DNA from: Alphaproteobacteria bacterium UBA6038
GTDB taxonomy: Bacteria; Pseudomonadota; Alphaproteobacteria; Micropepsales; Micropepsaceae
NCBI GenBank assembly: GCA_002429315.1
Contig: DIZC01000018.1
Span: 463 to 8,438, forward strand
Length of the DNA stretch: 7,976 bases
Reading direction: 5' to 3'
In this document: positions 5,798 through 7,976 of the stretch, piece by piece
How the letters are laid out: each line of letters begins with the position of its first letter
Position numbering within the stretch: position 1 is the first letter of the stretch
Program-made: the position numbers and the translations under genes
The notes under the pieces: model-generated
The model's database searches: none
Told to the model about the DNA's origin: nothing
What the model saw: the letters and a program-made list of their open reading frames with translations, nothing else

Positions 5798-6964
5798 ATG
5801 GAAAAGCTCGATGCGATTGCGTTGGCGCAGGCGCTGATCCGCTGTCCTTCGGTGACGCCGGAGGACGCCGGCGCGATCGGCATAGTGGCGCAGGCGCTTG
5901 AGCCATTGGGATTCACCTGTCACCGGCTGCGCTTCGAGAGCCCCGGAACGGCGCCGATCGAAAACCTCTATGCGCGCATCGGAAACGAACCTCCCAATTT
6001 CTGCTTTGCCGGTCACACCGACGTGGTGCCGCCGGGCGACGCAAGGTTGTGGCGGTGCGATCCATTCGCGGCCGAGATTCGCGATGGGACGCTCTATGGC
6101 CGCGGCGCGGCGGATATGAAATCCGCCATTGCGGCGTTCGTCGCCGCTGCGCAGCGCGTTCTCGAGAGCGGCTGCCCGCGCGGTTCCATCAGTCTGCTCA
6201 TCACCGGCGACGAAGAAGGCCCGAACGTCAACGGCACCAAGCGCGTGCTGGAATGGCTCGGCGAAAGAGGCGAGCGCCTCGACCACTGTCTGGTCGGCGA
6301 GCCGACATCGGCGGCTCGCGCCGGCGACACCATCAAGATCGGCCGGCGCGGCAGCATGCGGATCGAATTCGCGGTGCGGGGCGTGCAGGGCCACACCGCC
6401 TATCCGCACCGCGCGATCAACCCGATTCCCATTCTCGCGTCATTGGTCAACCGGCTCGCCGCGGAGCCGCTCGATTCTGGGACGCCGCACTTCGAGCCTT
6501 CCACTCTGGTCTTCACCACCTTCGATGTTGGCAACCCGGCCGGCAATGTGTCGCCGGCGGAGGCGCGCGCCGCCTGCAACATTCGTTTCAACGACGCGCA
6601 CACGCCGGAGGCGATCGTCGCCCGCATCGAAGCCATGGCGCGGCCGCTCGCCGAGGAGAGCGGCAGCACGATTTCGATGTCTTCCAGCATCGGCGGCATG
6701 GCGTTCGTCACGCCCCCAGGCCCGTTCACCGGCCTGCTCTCGCGCGCCATCGAACAGGCGACCGGCGCTAAGCCGGAGCTTTCCACCACCGGCGGCACGT
6801 CGGACGCGCGCTTCATCAAGGACCACTGCCCGGTCGCGGAAGTGGGCCTTGCCGGCGCGACCATACACAAGGTGGACGAGTGCGTGCCGGTGGCGGAGAT
6901 CGCGCGGCTGACCGACATCTACGCCGCGATCCTGCGGGCCTATTTCGCGTCGCCGCCGGCATGA
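5798..6964 (+). CDS. dapE: Succinyl-diaminopimelate desuccinylase
   Basis: DapE is a cytoplasmic di-zinc M20-family hydrolase that releases succinate from N-succinyl-LL-2,6-diaminopimelate to give LL-diaminopimelate, downstream of DapD in the same pathway. The product is 388 residues, slightly longer than the 375-380 usual in gammaproteobacteria. Metal and catalytic residues are all present: His73 and Asp75 in GHTDVVP, Asp106 in GRGAADMK, Glu139 (general base) and Glu140 in TGDEEG, Glu168 in GEPT and His357 in GATIHKVDE. The dimerisation domain lies between about 180 and 295 (RRGSMRIEFAVRGVQGHTAYPH). The start is nearly fixed: an in-frame TAG at 5768 is followed by no other ATG, GTG or TTG before 5798. 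There is no Shine-Dalgarno at normal spacing (AGAGGG is about 22 nt away), which fits a leaderless transcript. The stop overlaps the murI start (ATGA at 6961-6964). Confidence 0.97.
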   Translation: MEKLDAIALAQALIRCPSVTPEDAGAIGIVAQALEPLGFTCHRLRFESPGTAPIENLYARIGNEPPNFCFAGHTDVVPPGDARLWRCDPFAAEIRDGTLYGRGAADMKSAIAAFVAAAQRVLESGCPRGSISLLITGDEEGPNVNGTKRVLEWLGERGERLDHCLVGEPTSAARAGDTIKIGRRGSMRIEFAVRGVQGHTAYPHRAINPIPILASLVNRLAAEPLDSGTPHFEPSTLVFTTFDVGNPAGNVSPAEARAACNIRFNDAHTPEAIVARIEAMARPLAEESGSTISMSSSIGGMAFVTPPGPFTGLLSRAIEQATGAKPELSTTGGTSDARFIKDHCPVAEVGLAGATIHKVDECVPVAEIARLTDIYAAILRAYFASPPA

Positions 6965-7767
6965 AGGATGCGGCCATCGGAATCTTCGATTCCGGCGTGG
7001 GCGGCCTGACCGTCCTGCGCGCGTTGGCCGAGCGATTGCCGGGCGAAAGCTTCCTCTATCTCGGCGACACGGCGCGGCTGCCGTATGGGACGAAGAGCGC
7101 GGAGACCGTGTCGCGTTATGCCGTGCAGGCCGCCGCCGCGCTGGTGAAGCGGCGCGTGAAACTGTTGGTGATCGCCTGCAACACGGCGTCTGCCGTCGCC
7201 TTGCCGGCGTTGCAGGCGGCGTTTGCGGACATTCCCGTGATCGGCGTCGTCGCGCCCGGCGCGCAGGCGGCAGTGGAGGCCGCGCCGGACGGGCCCATCG
7301 CCGTCATTGCCACCGAAGGCACGGTGCGCGGCGGGGCTTATGCGCGGGCGATTCATGCGCGCGCGCCCCACATCGAGGTGCTGCAGCAGGCCTGTCCGCT
7401 ATTCGTGCCGCTGGCCGAAGAAGGCCTGACCGATGGCGACCTCGCCGCGGCGGTGGCGCGCCATTACCTGGAGCAGATGCGGAAGGCGGCGCCGAAATGC
7501 CTGGTGCTCGGCTGCACGCATTTTCCGGCCCTGAAGGCGGTGATTGCGAGCGCGATGGGCCCGGGCGTCGCTCTCGTCGACAGTGCTGCGACCACCGCAA
7601 TGGCCGTCGAGCGGCAACTGAAATCGTCCGGGGCATTGCGCGACGGCGGCGCACCGGCCATCCAGTTTCTGGTCACCGATGCGCCGGATCGGTTTGCGCG
7701 GGTGAGCCGGATTTTTCTCGGCGCGCCGGTCGATCCCGGTGCAGTCGAACCGATCGACCTGCAATAG
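6961..7767 (+). CDS. murI: Glutamate racemase
   Basis: MurI interconverts L- and D-glutamate without a cofactor, using two catalytic cysteines, and so supplies D-Glu for the second position of the peptidoglycan stem peptide. The product is 268 residues, normal for the family. Visible signatures: IGIFDSGVGGLTVLRAL with Asp10-Ser11, YLGDTARLPYGTKS at 33-46, the first catalytic Cys73 in ACNTAS, the second catalytic Cys185 with His187 in LGCTHFP, and the ATEGTV segment at 118-122. I chose ATG 6961 because it places the FDSGVGG motif at the usual distance from the N terminus; the frame stays open back to 6880 only inside dapE. It overlaps the dapE stop by 4 nt and has no own Shine-Dalgarno, so translational coupling to dapE is likely. 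A probable terminator begins at its last codons. Confidence 0.96.
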   Translation: MKDAAIGIFDSGVGGLTVLRALAERLPGESFLYLGDTARLPYGTKSAETVSRYAVQAAAALVKRRVKLLVIACNTASAVALPALQAAFADIPVIGVVAPGAQAAVEAAPDGPIAVIATEGTVRGGAYARAIHARAPHIEVLQQACPLFVPLAEEGLTDGDLAAAVARHYLEQMRKAAPKCLVLGCTHFPALKAVIASAMGPGVALVDSAATTAMAVERQLKSSGALRDGGAPAIQFLVTDAPDRFARVSRIFLGAPVDPGAVEPIDLQ

Positions 7768-7786
7768 GTTGTTTTCGAATTTTTTT
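7755..7786 (+). terminator. Probable intrinsic terminator of dapE-murI
   Basis: CGACCT (7755-7760) pairs with AGGTTG (7766-7771), six pairs including one G-U, around a GCAAT loop that runs into the murI stop codon. It is followed by TTTT, CGAA and a run of seven T (7780-7786). The stem is short, and the long T-run lies 8 nt beyond it, so efficiency is uncertain. It is the only stem plus T-run arrangement I noticed in the window. Confidence 0.45.
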
Positions 7787-7829
7787 AACGCGGAGACGCG
7801 GAGCGATCAACGGGTCAGCGCAAAAATGC

Positions 7830-7866
7830 CGTCATGGCCGGGCTTGTCCCGGCCACCCATGCACAC
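7830..7866 (+). repeat. Palindromic repeat copy 1
   Basis: A 37-nt unit with an 8-bp perfect stem, TGGCCGGG (7835-7842) and CCCGGCCA (7848-7855), around a CTTGT loop. The wording CGTCATGGCCGGGCTTGTCC is one I recall as an abundant intergenic repeat in Bradyrhizobium/Rhodopseudomonas-type genomes. That link is from memory and unverified. Confidence 0.7.
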
Positions 7867-7877
7867 CGTTGCCGATC

Positions 7878-7914
7878 GTGTTCATGGATGGCCGCCACAA
7901 GGGCGGCCAAGACG
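7878..7914 (-). repeat. Palindromic repeat copy 2, inverted and diverged
   Basis: Read on the minus strand this 37-nt unit matches copy 1 at 30 of 37 positions without gaps. Its stem is TGGCCGCC with GGCGGCCA (plus-strand arms 7889-7896 and 7902-7909), and the CTTGT loop is identical. Four of the seven differences are paired changes (GG/CC swapped to CC/GG) that keep the 8-bp stem intact. The copies face each other across 11 nt. Confidence 0.7.
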
Positions 7915-7976
7915 ATGTTCATTATCCCGCTCCGCGTCTCCGCGTCCTCCGCGTGAATCCGATTCCCGAATGGGGG

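Larger units (their letters stand above)
7788..7954. repeat. Nested palindromic intergenic element (outer arms)
   Basis: The 18-nt ACGCGGAGACGCGGAGCG at 7788-7805 recurs exactly inverted at 7928-7945. The left arm is two tandem ACGCGGAG units. The right side carries three CTCCGCGT units (7930-7937, 7938-7945, 7947-7954). Between the arms lie two inverted 37-nt copies of another palindromic repeat, so the whole segment can form one long branched hairpin. I see no ORF in 7768-7976. The nested symmetry is unlikely by chance. Whether it is a mobile MITE-like repeat, a folded RNA or a transcription barrier cannot be decided here. Confidence 0.75.

Overview
The window looks like a high-GC alphaproteobacterial chromosome segment, most likely Hyphomicrobiales (Rhizobiales) or a close neighbour. 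Three things suggest this: the order yidC-engB-argB followed by dapD and dapE, the long TM3-TM4 loop of YidC, and a CGTC...GGCCGGGCTTGTCCCGGCC palindromic repeat of the kind I recall from Bradyrhizobium/Rhodopseudomonas-type genomes. This placement rests on gene order and memory of homologues, not on a search.

Layout. Bases 1-4375 form a plus-strand run: the 3' part of yidC (membrane insertase), engB (ribosome-assembly GTPase), argB (N-acetylglutamate kinase), an exported protein with two DUF1036-like domains whose start overlaps the argB stop (ATGA), and dapD (tetrahydrodipicolinate N-succinyltransferase). Bases 4364-5737 hold a minus-strand pair: a short-chain dehydrogenase followed by a small four-helix membrane protein of unknown function. 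The 3' end of the membrane protein gene overlaps dapD by 12 bp. From 5798 the plus strand resumes with dapE (succinyl-diaminopimelate desuccinylase) and murI (glutamate racemase), again joined by an ATGA overlap. The last 209 bp are non-coding: a probable murI terminator, then a nested palindromic repeat element.

How the genes fit together. dapD and dapE are two steps of the succinylase route to meso-diaminopimelate and lysine. murI supplies D-glutamate, so dapE-murI together feed two adjacent residues of the peptidoglycan stem peptide. argB is the kinase step of arginine synthesis, which uses parallel acylated intermediates. yidC and engB are housekeeping genes for membrane protein insertion and ribosome assembly. 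The SDR/membrane-protein pair has no evident link to these pathways and looks like a local insertion between dapD and dapE.

Most of the window is ordinary core metabolism, and I see no CRISPR array, transposase, phage gene, tRNA or rRNA. The points most worth a second look are: (1) a hairpin burying the Shine-Dalgarno sequence of the small membrane protein gene; (2) the terminal nested palindrome, whose two inverted copies differ by compensatory stem changes; (3) the duplicated DUF1036 protein, whose linker resembles a degenerate peptidoglycan-binding module; (4) a His in place of the SDR active-site Asn; and (5) a possible leaderless dapE transcript.
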